From Halictus rubicundus (taxonomy: Eukaryota > Arthropoda > Insecta > Hymenoptera > Halictidae), in the NCBI RefSeq assembly GCF_050948215.1, contig NC_135161.1, positions 4,663,411 to 4,727,410 on the forward strand: DNA of 64,000 nt, written 5' to 3'. This document shows, piece by piece, positions 50,047 to 61,685 of this stretch. The translations under genes and the position numbers were made by a program. The stretch's first letter is position 1. The number at the start of each line of letters is the position of its first letter. The notes beneath the pieces were generated by a model that saw nothing but the letters and a program-made list of their open reading frames with translations, did not search any database and had not been told where the DNA came from.

Positions 50047-53000
50047 TTAATTATTTTTGTTAGTGTTGAGTGTAACGTCTAGAGGCTCGTCGATGTTTTG
50101 CGGAGGACTAAGCTCTTGTTGAGGCAATTGGTGAAATAACGTCGAGATCGGCCCGTGTCGGGGAGGCCCTTTCACGGTCAGGTCCATCTCGGCTTCCTGA
50201 GGTCTGTCCCTGACGGTTAGGCCACTGTCTCTGTCCACCGGGCTCGCACATATCCGGGGCGGCGAGCCGCAACCGCATTTCAGCCTGTCCGGCGACTTTT
50301 CGCAGGACAGCGAGTATCTGGAAGATTGTAGCAACGTGTTCGAAATTATACTTAAAAAACTTAGACTGTTAACTCGGTCAAAGTTGACTCGAATTCGGTA
50401 GGGTTCCTCGAGTCGTGTTTAGGTTTAGAATTTTCGAACGTTTCAGGACTTAAGATCCGTCTTGATCTTGATCCGACGGGTCTTAAGTCTGTGACTAAAC
50501 TTGTCACATTTTTTGCTCTGTATTATCGATATTATGAATTCTGACGCCAGAAATGTGCTTCAAGTTTTTCGCTTTATTTCGCAGAGAATCAAGACGTAGC
50601 TGGAGATATTTTCTCGATTTCATCCAGAAGGCAATGGCATAAAAATGGTTGGACTCCACGGCACGCACATCGTCAATTTTTGGCCTACTTCTAACGCTTA
50701 TATTACCAAATATCCGCATAATCTCGTCAGCTCATGACCACCGCGCGCTAGATTGAACCTTCCTCTTTCGAATGAGCCCTTTCCCAGCGAAAAATATTTT
50801 CATATTAGGACGAAAAGTTGAGGTCCGTGAAACCATTTTTCGCCTATTTTTGTCGGTAACGTGGTCCCTCTACCTTATCGCGAATCTACGAAAACCGGAC
50901 CCATTAGGAAGATCGCAACTTTATGCTAGGTGTATTCAGGTTTGTGGGAAAATTTGTAATAATGTAGAAAAATCATGGAATTCCGGCCGACACACAGTGG
51001 GCCAGATCGTGTATATCGTATAATTAGGTAAAAGGTACTATACATTCCCCAGAGACGTAAAGTGACGTCTGGTGTTGCATTGCCAACAATGACACGAATG
51101 ACGAAGGCAATTATTGATTTACGTTTCTCGAACGTTTGCAGCGAAGTATTAAGTATCAGATCGTGCGTTGTGATTATCTGGCTGTTGTAAAAGACTTTTA
51201 TATTCATAATACAGTAATCTCTCTATATATGTCGCCAAGGCCTCTATGCTAAATGTCGCGGAATTATCCCCACTACCGCTGGGTATACCCATTGAGGGGC
51301 CTCGAAGCTCAAGAGGCCTTGGACGCCGAGGAGCGTAAACATAACACGGCTCGTGTTGTTGACATATATCGAAAATTCACTGTAACATAAATTCAGCAGT
51401 TGACAGCAAGTACTGCAGATTTATTTCATTTTGGTGGTTCAGATTTTTTTATTGTTTATATTTCGGGAAATCTTGATGTTCATAGTGTTCGTTTCTTATA
51501 AGCTATTTCACGTTTTGTAGAGTGCGCTGCCCAAATTACCAAATGTTACTAATTGAAACTATTTTTAGGCGATAGTAACGTTCTTATACTTGATATAAAT
51601 TCGAAAATTTGTTGTCTTTAGTTGCCATTTTATGAGAAATAATTTTTTTGGTAGACCGCGAAACTGCTATAACTCGATGCGATATGCTACGACAAAAGAT
51701 CGGCAAATTCTTGTAACTTATTTACAAAATAAATTACAAATTGCAGAAAATCAAAATTGTCTCTTTTACGATAGTTCTAAGATACTACTGGATTAAATAC
51801 AGCAGGATAATTTTCTTAACACTTCCTTTATATTAACAATCGAGCGGTGAGTTGGTGTTACTTTATCGTTAAAAAATTACACGTAATTCAAATTTTTTTT
51901 TCAGAAATTTCTTTCGCGATCAAAAATACCATAAACTTAGAGATTGAGACCTCCTATTTACAACGACACCACATAAGTTGACATCGGTAGCCGCATCTGA
52001 TGTGTATGATTTTTTTCCAGCTAGATCGGGCATTTGGCCCACTGTGCGGCAACTCGGTCGGAATTGACTAGGGGCAGGAGGAGTTAATTTGTAGAGGAAG
52101 TTATAGTTACCCGTGAGGGGGTGGCAGGATCCTGTAATCTCTGCAGACGGACAATGGCGGAGTGGCGGGTATTTTGTCGGCGTTGGCCGATGTCAGGGGC
52201 GGCGGGTTGCTAGCAATGGTAGCGGCTGTGGATGGTGGTGGTGGAGGCGGTGGCGGCGGTGGTGGCGGCGTCACTGCGTCTGGACGCTCCAAGGATGCAG
52301 TTGGGGGCGGCCGAAGGAGCAACGGCGCTGCACTCCCTAAACCCAAACATCGCATTCTCCATGCGTCCTGCAGCAGCTGCAGCCGCGCCTGCTTCCGCCA
52401 TTTTGCACGCCGATTTTGAAACCATACCTACAAACGCAAACATTCGCCCCTTAAAATGCGACTCAACCATCGGCCTTCGCTTTCCATCGGCTTTTTATCG
52501 TTATAATACTTATTTCAGATACGGTCTACCAGTTATCGGTAGATTGCGAATCTTCGCGCAAAATAAAAATTTTCTGCATCGATTGCTAGATACAGGGGCG
52601 AGATAGACATTTCGTTTTTTTTTTTTTTTATAATTCTAACCAGTTGGAATAATAGTGACATTCTTCAGTCATGTTAACCCTTTGCGGTCGAATGCCGCCA
52701 TACAAGGGGTATCATACTCTTACTTATTAGATCGAATGTCGCCTCTAAGGCGGCAAAAATATTTTCGTTATGTACACTGGCTCGCGAAAGTATTCGAACG
52801 CCCTATCAAACAGTATAACATTTTTGAAATTGGACCATACGACCTGACTTTTTTTGAGCAATTAGAAGAATTGGTTTATCGAGTGACGTGAAAACAGATT
52901 TTGAAAAAATTGCAATTGCTAGGAATTATAAGAGGAAATAAAAAAAAGTAATTTCCAAAACGTTTTGTAGATCTATGTTAGTTATACACATACTGAAGAT

Positions 53001-56000
53001 TTCATCGAAATCGGTTGACGTTGATAAATTCGGCACGCATCGAAAGATGTTAGAATCTGTGGATTTTAAGCAGAAACTGACCAAAAGTCATGAAAAACTA
53101 CGAGTTTCGCCACTTTTAACTATCTGTAGCTCGTGTGTATATTAATCACTTTTATATTGAACACTTTTTAGCACATAATCTCGTTTTGTACAAAAAATAT
53201 ATTCGACCTTGCGAGAAATATAGTTGAAATAGTTCTTCAACGCAAAGGGTTAATGTTTCTTCTGTTTTAAATTTCACTGATTTACTCATTTGTCCGATAA
53301 ATGCATACAATTCCGCAGTTTAGTCGTCCACGACACATAGACTAGCAAATGCCTGTATATTTTCAACCAGCGACCATAACTTTTAAAACCAAAAAGAAAA
53401 AAAGTCATGGAATAACAAGTATTTCATCGACTAAAATCGTATTGGTTACAAGTAAGGATTATAATTAACCGCAAATTTTTTCTCTTGTTGGTAATTTTTA
53501 TCGTTGAGAGAAATTCATTCCGATCACTTATAACCGTTATCAATGAGATAAACTTATTTCGATCGCTCATAACAGTTATCAATGAGAGAAGTTCATTTCG
53601 ATCGCTCATAACAGTCATTGATGAAGGAAAATTGTAATAGTTGTTATTAAATAGTACAACTTTCAAAATTTTAATCCAATATTCTTATCCAATTTTTTGG
53701 ACACTAATAATTGTTATTCGTAACCAAAAAGTATAAAAATCGAAATTTTTTAATCATTTTGTTCTTCGAATTCTTGTCTGTATATTTTGTGTAGATTATC
53801 TTAACTTTCAATAATAATCAGCTTCTTATCAATGATTTTTATCGTAAACAAATTTTAGAATAACTGTTATTTTTGGTCCACGTTTTCAACAAATCTTTTG
53901 TCATTTTTCAGCTGATTAATTGAGAGTCTCTCTGTCGATTGACGAGCAATGATCCGGAACATGAGCTAGATCTACTATAAAGGTGGATTGGCGTGCATAC
54001 GCTTCAGTATCAACGTGTATTCTGATCCTGGATGAAGCTAGCTGTAATGTTTGCGAAAAGACATGGTTTGTTGCCTAAATAGCCGTTTCTCAACGCAGCT
54101 CTCCTGACTATTAGACCGCGGACTGCTTTATGCGAATAGCAATTTTCCTACATTATTTTTCCAAACCCAGAATCGGTTAGATTAAACAAAACAATCAGCA
54201 TTTCCTTGTACGAGTGTGAGACTCGTTTATGCGAGAGACTATTTGTATGCGGAAGAAAATTTGCGGGTATATCAATCATGTTACAACGGAGCGGCGGTAT
54301 TGAAACTGTGATAATATTTCTCCGTGGTTTTGTCTGAAACGAAGTAATGGAACCCACTGAAGAAATACATGTATATTCGACGAGCGCAGACGGTTCGCTG
54401 CATTACAAAGATTGGATGAGTGCAACAGTCATAGTTCTGGGTTCCGATGCACGAGTAACCGTAGATCGCGTTGCATTGTTAAAAATTTGATTAGTGCCGA
54501 AATCTGGTTCTCGAGGTACGAACAGTATAATTTCCTCCTAAAAATTCCTCGAATTTTCTACCGTTTTACGACGCGCTTACCCAACTTTATCGTAAACGTA
54601 TGAAATCTAGTAATCGCTGATATCCCTCGATATCGTATAATAGCACAGAAATTCATTTTTCGAGCGGCGCAAATGATTTACAGCGTGCCACAAACGCAAA
54701 AATATTATCTAAATCCTCTGAATGCATCGCGAGATTTCGTTGCAGTACCGACGCTGCACGATGCGTTTGCGGATGACGCGGTTTTACGGATTTACAGACG
54801 AAAGCAAGCGATTTTTCTGCGATTGATCATTACGATTTTTCACAGCCTCGAAAGAGATCACGTCCGATCGATCCGAGTGTATACGGGTCACACGAGATAC
54901 AGCTTCTTACGCGGCTGAACCCGGATCCCCGTCTATTAATTAATCGTAATCAAGGGCTGCGCGCATGCGAGTGTGTGAAGACGAGGCTCGTTTTGTTCGG
55001 TGCCCGAATACCCGTCGAACTGATTAGCGGTTGATTACTTGCCCGGCTTAACGAACGTGAATTACCATTAACGAGACACCCCTAATTAACCCGTTAAACG
55101 CTAAACGATCCCCTAAATCCCGACGATCTTTTCCAGGGCCTGGGAAAACCGAAAATTGCATTTCTCTCCGATACTTTTAATGGACCTCGCGTACTTTTGT
55201 CCAAAGAAAAAAAGAAAAATCGTACGATAGTCTGTCCGAGATCATTGTGAGGAGGATGTTTTCCCCTATCGTGACAATTTATACGGAAACGCGAAAAAAT
55301 GGTTTGAAACTTTGTACGATCTTTCTTACAGTCGCGAGGTTTTTCAGAGAGGAAACCGATGTTTTCTACATTCGGTTCGTTCGATGGGGTACAGTTTCCG
55401 CCAAAACTCAATTTAGTCTGGATATAATAAATGAGGCCGGATATAATATTCTGCGATATTTTTTCGTAAAGTTACAGCTATCGAAACTTCTAAATCGAGT
55501 AGATTGAATTCGCGATTCGAGTAGATCGAATCTCACAGCTTCAAACGACCGTATAGAGCTTGCTAAATTTCTTTTGCAAATCGTTTCAAAATGGCTTCTT
55601 AGACGGAAGCTTCCCGTTCAGAAAAATCCTGGATAGGCCGTCGTATGATTTTACCGCGTTTTTATTAACTCGCTTTCTTGTCTGTCTGTTTGTCTGTTCG
55701 GTAAAAATTTTGCAACTGATTTTAAACTAACCTCCCGATGAGTTAGAGACTCGAAACTTTAGACATAACTCAAAACTGGATGACAACACACACGGGACTA
55801 AAAAGCAGAAAATAATGATTTAACTAAAAAAATGTGTAATGTACCACGTTTTTAAGACGGACTAAAAAGTATAAAATAATTTCTCCTAGCCCCATACAGA
55901 TAGTCCTGAAAATTTGTGATTGAGAATTTTGAATGGCTATGAAAATACTTGTAAAATTTAAAACGAAAAACGCGGGGCGCGTGCAATAGATAATTGAAGC

Positions 56001-58249
56001 ATGAGAGTAGTTCACCTAGGTCACTAATAATTTTATTGCACTGCAAATGATATGAACTGTTGTTCACTGTTTTTAAGTTTTAAATCTTACAAGTATTTTC
56101 ATAGCTATTAAACATTCACAATCACAAATTTTCAGGACTATCTTTACAGGGTTAGAAATCAGTATGGGGCTAGGAGAAATTATTTTATACCATTTAGTCC
56201 GTCTTAAAACTTTATTTTAAGATTATTTCATTTAAATGATTATTTTATTTCAAGATTATTCTATTTAAATAATTACTTTTCTCGCGAATTTGCAGCAGTT
56301 CAAGACAGGAGGTATCAAGGGGAAGACCGAGGGGAATTTGTTCAATAAAAGTGGTGCATATTAACCTGGACACGGGCTTCCGAGAGCGAGATTCGGAGGG
56401 CGACTTCTTCCCTCAGGAAAACGTCTGGATAGTGTGTCTTCTGGAAGAGGGACTCCAGTTCTTGCAGCTGTTGCGGCGTAAAAGTTGTCCGATTGCGTCT
56501 CTGCTTAAACAGAATTCAGAAAAGTGAATCACGATAGGCTCGCATCGTTCCCGAAACCGGAGGAGAATGATTGCGATAGTCCTGCAGGGACTGCGGATCT
56601 TTATGCATTTTTAGTGCGCGCGACATTGCGGTTTCTGCAACGTAACGATCGCAAAAATGTGAAAAAAATTCTGATACGATTTCTATTCTTTGAAACCGAC
56701 AGTCTAGGTTTCACTCGAATCCCGTCGTGTGAACACGTAAATTTGCATAAAACTTCCGCGGTCCATGGGACACAGTCATTACGTTTGACGACGAATTACT
56801 GAGCGCGTAGACGTATTTCACTGAAATCGCTGATTCTGTAGCATAAATGAATACGCATTTACGATGCAATTTCGCGTTAATTGACTCGATATTCCGCGAA
56901 CTCTGTTTCCGCCACGCGTTTCCATAGCAGAAGTGTCTTTTGAGAATCTGGCCAGGTTGAAATCAATAAATTCCTCGAATAATTTTACGCTTTACGCGAG
57001 TCCAGAGACGTCGCGTTGGCATAAGTGGCCCAAACGCGTTCTATTCTCTTTGCTCTTTCGATCCGAGAATATTTAATTCGCTCAAGATCGCTATGTTATT
57101 CGGCAGAACGAACGATTAAAACTGGGTGAAGGTTTCGTCGCGATTATTTAGCATGTTCTTCCAGAAGACAATCGTAAGTCGACCCAATTCCCGTCGCGGC
57201 TTAATCAATCGGTCCACCGGATATTTCGTTTCGAAAAAATTAATGAGTACGCGCGCTTTCCTTCCCGAGGAAAATTCAGTATATCCGATCCACGGTTGCT
57301 ATGGACAAATTCGATTATCTCGTGGTCACTGCGATCTTTCATTTCATTGCCAACGGCATTTGCAATCGCGAAAATTCACGGATGCGCGTTGCCTTTATCT
57401 CATCTACTCCGAACTATTCTGGACCACTCGTTGGAAGGAGATTATGTTTAATTATTTTGTTTAAAATTTCAACTAGCTCAGTGAGAGTACAACAGTTCTC
57501 TCAGGGGTGGTTTCGAGCTGCGCGTTCGCTTATGGTCGTCAATTCCGTTTTAAAATTTCGGACACGCTCGTTGCCAATAGAAAAAGAAAATTACTCTTTA
57601 ACATTAGATTACCGGAGCGAGTCAATTTTACTCATTCTATGGCAATATATATATAGAGAAAAACTTAAATAATTTTCTTTTTAAACATATGTTGTTGGTT
57701 TTCAATAGAATTATGAAGGTAGCAATCTGTCAGAGGGAATCACTAACTGATTTTCTTTCTCATCCGGTAATTTAGTGTTAAGGGTTGATTCGAGGTACGT
57801 CTCTGCTTCCTGAATTTTTTCGAAATTTTAACTCGCTCAGTGAAACTGTTTTTTGAGTTAGTTACGCGCTACAACTTGGTCGTCAACGATAAAAGAGAAA
57901 CGAAGCTTGCACCACCCTCAGAAATTTTCCCGATTTTCTATCCGTTCGTTCGTTGGGTCTGTCAAAAAAATAATTTTCCACAATCCCGACATGTGGGAAC
58001 CGAAATGGAAGTGCGAGTCCTTGGGGGGAAACTCGAGGACAACGAAAACAGGACGCAAAAGCGGGAATTGTGCTGGAGCGTTTTCTATAGCAATCGGGAG
58101 GACTGCAGGTGTAAAACTGAACTATAACGAAGGGCAAAAGAAAAAGATACGAGAGGGAAACGTACACTGACCTGACGACGTCTTCCGAACATGTATTCGG
58201 TGAGGAGGTCAGCCTGGGGGCCCAGGGGCGATAAGTACGGGCCTGCCAT
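50047..58249 (-). CDS. Paired-like (Q50) homeodomain transcription factor
   Basis: Nuclear DNA-binding regulator. Exons in transcript order: 58249-58172, 56503-56366, 52427-52111, 50317-50047; phases agree, 267 residues. The homeodomain covers 27-86: QRRNRTTFTPQQLQELESLF, then KTHYPDVFLREEVALRISL, ARVQ and VWFQNRRAKWRKQAR; Gln at HD position 50 and the intron between HD 46 and 47 are typical of PRD-like genes. Following residues LQLLQDAWRMRCLGLG look like the CG11294-type insect gene, so that is my best guess at orthology, not proven. A 12-Pro run lies at 126-137 and the last exon is Cys/Pro-rich (CGCGSPPRICASP). The start is the first ATG of the exon; an upstream in-frame stop lies at about 58,310. 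Introns of 1.7, 3.9 and 1.8 kb carry MITEs. Confidence 0.92.
51210..51384. mobile_element. CAGT-ended MITE, about 175 bp
   Basis: Ends TACAGTAATCTCTCTATATA and, inverted, TACAGTGAATTTTCGATATA, each flanked by TA. The interior has GGGTATACCC palindromes and CGTAAACATAACACGGCTCG. Another copy is cut by the right window edge at 63,851. Located in the last homeobox intron. Confidence 0.8.
52540..53322. mobile_element. hAT-type MITE (TAGACTGCGG family) interrupted by another element
   Basis: The left part (52,540-52,673) starts TAGATTGCGAATCTTCGCGC and continues AAAATAAAAATTTTCTGCAT; the right part (53,254-53,322) ends TGCATACAATTCCGCAGTTTA. The two halves are separated by the TTAA-flanked element at 52,674-53,253. 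Confidence 0.8.
52674..53253. mobile_element. piggyBac-type nonautonomous element with TTAA duplication
   Basis: TTAACCCTTTGCGGTCGA at the left and CAACGCAAAGGGTTAA at the right are inverted termini inside a TTAA target duplication, the hallmark of piggyBac-type transposition. The left subterminal region has paired GCCGCC/GGCGGC segments. No transposase. It splits a hAT-type MITE; a diverged copy lies at 18,553. Confidence 0.85.
53395..53900. repeat. Inverted copy of Tc1-type element interior, with 44-bp tandem units
   Basis: Positions 53,690-53,880 are the reverse complement of about 47,850-48,030 (landmark AACTAATAATTGTTATTCGT-like). Between 53,505 and 53,630 three to four units of about 44 bp repeat around TCGATCGCTCATAACAGT; a short array with the same motif is at 48,050-48,150. 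Confidence 0.75.
55848..56215. mobile_element. Foldback MITE in homeobox intron
   Basis: Left arm (about 55,848-55,965) with TTTTTAAGACGGACTAAA and AATTTCTCCTAGCCCCATAC is mirrored in the right arm (about 56,083-56,215). The arms are over 110 bp and near-identical apart from a short insertion. No coding capacity. Confidence 0.85.
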
Positions 58250-58719
58250 CCCTTCGAAGCCTCTGTGCGCCGGATTGTTCGCCAAAACTGTGTCTTTCTT
58301 GCGGAATTTTCGGCTCGATTATTATGCGTATGAGTGATCGATGATCTTTTTGTGTTTTTTCCCGCTGTGTATCGTCACCGGCGGAGGGACCAGCGGTCGT
58401 TTTATCGTTCTCGATAGGACGACGCCGAGGAAACTGAAGTCTCCTTTCGAGAGTTCACCCTCGATCAGCCCCGTGTTTCGCGGCGAAACGGGGGTCGGGT
58501 TCCGCTCCTCCTATTGGTCCGCCGGTTTTAGGGGCGGCGCCACCTCCATGGAGATAAGTACACACCCCTCTTGTGGAAAATTCACTAAATCGTACCGCGC
58601 AGAATTTTTCCTCCGGAGAGGGATGGTACTTAATTTTCGGCTTTCCAAGATTTTCCCTCGCTTTCGAGCAGCGTGCTAGCGCGCACTCGCCGCTCTGCCA
58701 CGCTCTTCCTAATTCCACG

Positions 58720-58720
<1 letters not shown>
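58250..58720 (-). promoter_or_regulatory. Probable promoter/5' UTR of homeobox gene
   Basis: CpG-rich stretch upstream of the first exon on the minus strand, with a CCAAT box (ATTGG at 58,513-58,517). It is followed upstream by the long CT microsatellite. Transcription start not determined. Confidence 0.45.

Positions 58721-58767
<47 letters not shown>
58721..58767. repeat. (CT)n microsatellite
   Basis: Uninterrupted CT dinucleotide run of about 46 bp (GA on the homeobox gene strand). Confidence 0.97.
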
Positions 58768-58771
<4 letters not shown>

Positions 58772-59168
58772 TCCCTCCTCCACTCCCGCTTTTTCTCTCG
58801 TCCGTCTCCTTCCTTTTTTTATTTTTTAAACTAATTCGTTTCCTCGTTCCCGACGCAACATTGTTCCTTCTTTTTCATTATTTTTCCCTCCCCCGACGGG
58901 CGGGCGGGCTCCTCGGGCCGGTTTTATCGAGTTTCGTTTTTTCTTCCGCCGGGGAAACCTAGTTTCGATGCTGTACGCGGATTTTCGTTCGGTGCTGCCG
59001 GATAATTATTAGGTTGTCGCGTATGAAACGTCCGGATTTCGAACAGTAACGTTGAACAAACATAGTCTTCTCCTAAAAGGACTTCTTTGATCCTTTACGT
59101 TCTTCTTTTATGAGATTGTCATCCCTATTTCGTGATCTTCGTTACCCTCGATGAATAGCGTAAGTTAA
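58768..59168. other. Pyrimidine-rich upstream DNA
   Basis: CT-rich sequence grading into AT-rich DNA; contains CCCGACGGGCGGGCGGGCTC. No gene supported. Confidence 0.5.
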
Positions 59169-59867
59169 TTAACACTGAACCCACTACCGCCGGTTAGAAT
59201 GACCGGTTCCAGATTCTTTATTTTACAATTACTGTAATTAGAAAGTAGCTTCCGTGGGAAATTATTAAATATGTTTAGTAGAGCATGCATTGGGTTGTCC
59301 GGAAAGTTCGTGCCGTTTTTTTGTAGGCATTTAGGATAGGTCTGAATATGTCAGAATGGTTGAAAACAAACGGTATGTGTACATAGTCTAAAAGGTGATC
59401 TTTCGGGCATTTTTAGAAAAAAGTTTGATTAGGATACATTCATTTTTGTTAGTTTTATACGCTCTTAAGTATGGAAGGAAACAGAGTGCATTCGAGGCAT
59501 TTGACGCTTTTTTCTTCTAAAAGCTTTTGGAGCTTGGTTGGGATGTGCTACCCCATTCACCCTATTAACCAGATAGGGCAATACAAAATTCCCATAATGA
59601 CAAAAACTTTAACACTTTGGTGAAAAACGCAAGTTGTGTGAAAGATGGTGAAAGATTATGGAACAAAATTATGGCACTTATAATAATTCAATAAACATAA
59701 TCTGTACTGCGTTCGAGTTTTCCTTAAAAAAAAAAATCCACACGAACATTCCGGACAACCCAATACTATAGTACGAACCGCACAAAATCCAAATAAATTC
59801 AATCTCGTAATTTTTATAAGACAACATGACATCAGTTACTTTTAAGGCTCGGTAGGTTTAGGGTTAA
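59169..59867. mobile_element. piggyBac-type MITE (second family), split by mariner
   Basis: TTAACACTGAACCCACTACC at the left and GGTAGGTTTAGGGTTAA at the right are inverted termini within TTAA. Family members at 61,686 share ATTGCCGG-type GGTTAGAATGACCGGTT and TATAAGAC blocks. A mariner remnant sits inside (59,290-59,763). Confidence 0.8.
59290..59763 (+). mobile_element. Mariner relic, internally deleted
   Basis: Termini TTGGGTTGTCCGGAAAGTTC and its inverted partner (ending CCGGACAACCCAA) are mariner inverted repeats. Internal remnants include an N-terminal-like ATGGAAGGAAACAGAGTGCA stretch fused to a C-terminal piece reading LLELGWDVLPHSPY, the catalytic-domain end of mariner transposases, broken by stops. 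About 474 bp remain, so most of the gene is lost. Confidence 0.88.
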
Positions 59868-60124
59868 TCGATACATTTTGACCAAACATAACACTCGTAT
59901 AAAAACAAAAACACTCCAAAGCTTCCGGAGATTGGTATTATAACAGTTTTCAAGCTCGAAATCTCCGTTTACCGTTTCTGTGTAATTTTCATCGCTGCGT
60001 AGATTTTCGGTGGTTTTTCAATCTTTGCAGTGGGTTGATTCAAACAGTTCTGATTTTTCCAAATTTTTAGATTAACAAAAACGATAGAACGGCTGTTCGA
60101 GGGCCATTTTTACTCAAGCGGTGT

Positions 60125-60770
60125 ACAGGATGTTCCAAAAACAAGTCGGAAAGGAGGAATAAAGTTTTCTCGTTCGGCGTCTCGTTTTCGAGAAAATCGA
60201 TTTTGGAGATTCACGTGATCTAGTATACAGGGTGTCCTGAAGACTGTGAACAATCAATTGGGATGTAATTCTACACGCAAAAATGAGTCGAAAAGAAAGA
60301 ATCAAATTTGTTCATTTGACGTTTTGTTTTCGAGAAAATCGAGATTGAAAGTTCAGCAAACACGCCTGCTATTAGATAGGAATCGGCTGACGCGTCTGAG
60401 TATGACCTACCGATTCTACTTCGCGCATATACTATAGCACGCGAACCTGGCGGATCTTTAAATTCGTTTTTCTCAAAAACGAGGCGCCAAACTACAAAAT
60501 TTTACTCTTTCTTTTCGACTCACTTTTGCGTGTAAAATCACTTCCCGATCGGTTGTCCACGGTATACAGGACACCCTGTGTATGCAGCAAGTAGAATTGG
60601 TCGGCGATGATCAGACGCGTCAGCCGATTCCTATCTAATAGCCGCCGCGCGTATTCCCTGGATTTTCAAACTCGATTTACCGGAAAATGAAGCGTCGAAC
60701 GAGCAAATGTTATTACTTTTTTTTTAGCTTGTTTTTGCACGTAGAATTACCACCAGGCGGTCCGTTTGAC
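60125..60770. mobile_element. Nested ACAGGGTG-type MITEs
   Basis: A complete element (60,227-60,579) has ACAGGGTGTCCTG at both ends in inverted orientation. It is bordered by fragments related to its own interior: GTTTTCGAGAAAATCGA occurs at 60,185 and 60,328, and GGAATCGGCTGACGCGTCTG at 60,381 recurs inverted at about 60,615-60,640. The simplest reading is one family member inserted in another. Confidence 0.75.
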
Positions 60771-61685
60771 GCTAAATGTACCGAGCATTAAAAATGACTG
60801 TTATTGTACATTTTTGATTTAAGAAATTTATTCGATCATTTTCTATGAAAGACAAGGTTAACAATTCGGAAATAAATAATCTAGAACCGGAATTCGGAAA
60901 TAAATTTGAATTTGAATTTTTACAATATTGAATTAAATTACAATTTAAATTTTCTTTGAATTTGAAATATCTGCTTAAAAATTCTCTTCTTCGTTTTGTA
61001 TCCTCTGGTACACAGCACCGTTTAACCAGTTAACTATTTAAACCACTATTGCGGTGCGGTTGAGGTGTACATGCGTCGTATAAAATAAAAAATTTCCATT
61101 CGCTATATAAACTGGAAATTTCATTATGATGGAATAAAAATGTCGTTTGGTGATATGTTTCCTTTATATTACCCAATAAAACTGCTATGTATGTTTTTTT
61201 CTTAAATTTGATTATTCTTTTTGGTATATTATCAAATGTATTACTATTTACAAGCTAAGTTGATTATTTTTTACCTTGCTTTGAATAATACCACACTGAA
61301 ATCAACCGAATCTCTTAAAATTGTTCTTTTTCTTTCATTTTCCTTGTTTATGAATTTTCTTATTTTTTGACAATTTTTAAGTTTTCAAGAATAATAACAT
61401 TTGCAATTTGTTAATTTTTTATCGAAAATTTATAACACTACTTGTCCGGCGTTCGACGTGTATACTCGTCACTGTTTGATTTTAATTCCGCATCCCTTGA
61501 GGGATTTTTAAAATTAAATTCCGCAGTTAACTGGTTAATGCAAAAATGGTGAAAGTTGAAACAGTTGATCATTGGCTAATGAGAAATTAACTAAAGATTT
61601 CTATAAGACACAATATGTATAATACCGAAGGATGTTACGTTTGTCTCATGCAAGCCACGCTAAAATTATATTACGTTTATTTTAT
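60771..61685. other. AT-rich spacer
   Basis: Contains repeated AATTTGAATTT segments (60,890-60,970). No ORF or transposon recognised. Confidence 0.5.

Noticed and set aside
52113..52606. Gly/Trp- and Ala-rich plus-strand ORFs
   Set aside because: Shadows of the GC-rich homeobox exon on the opposite strand, whose phase-consistent splice sites and WFQNRR motif are decisive.
54412..57672. Several 60-120 codon ORFs in the homeobox introns
   Set aside because: Overlapping frames on both strands, no domain, no splice context.
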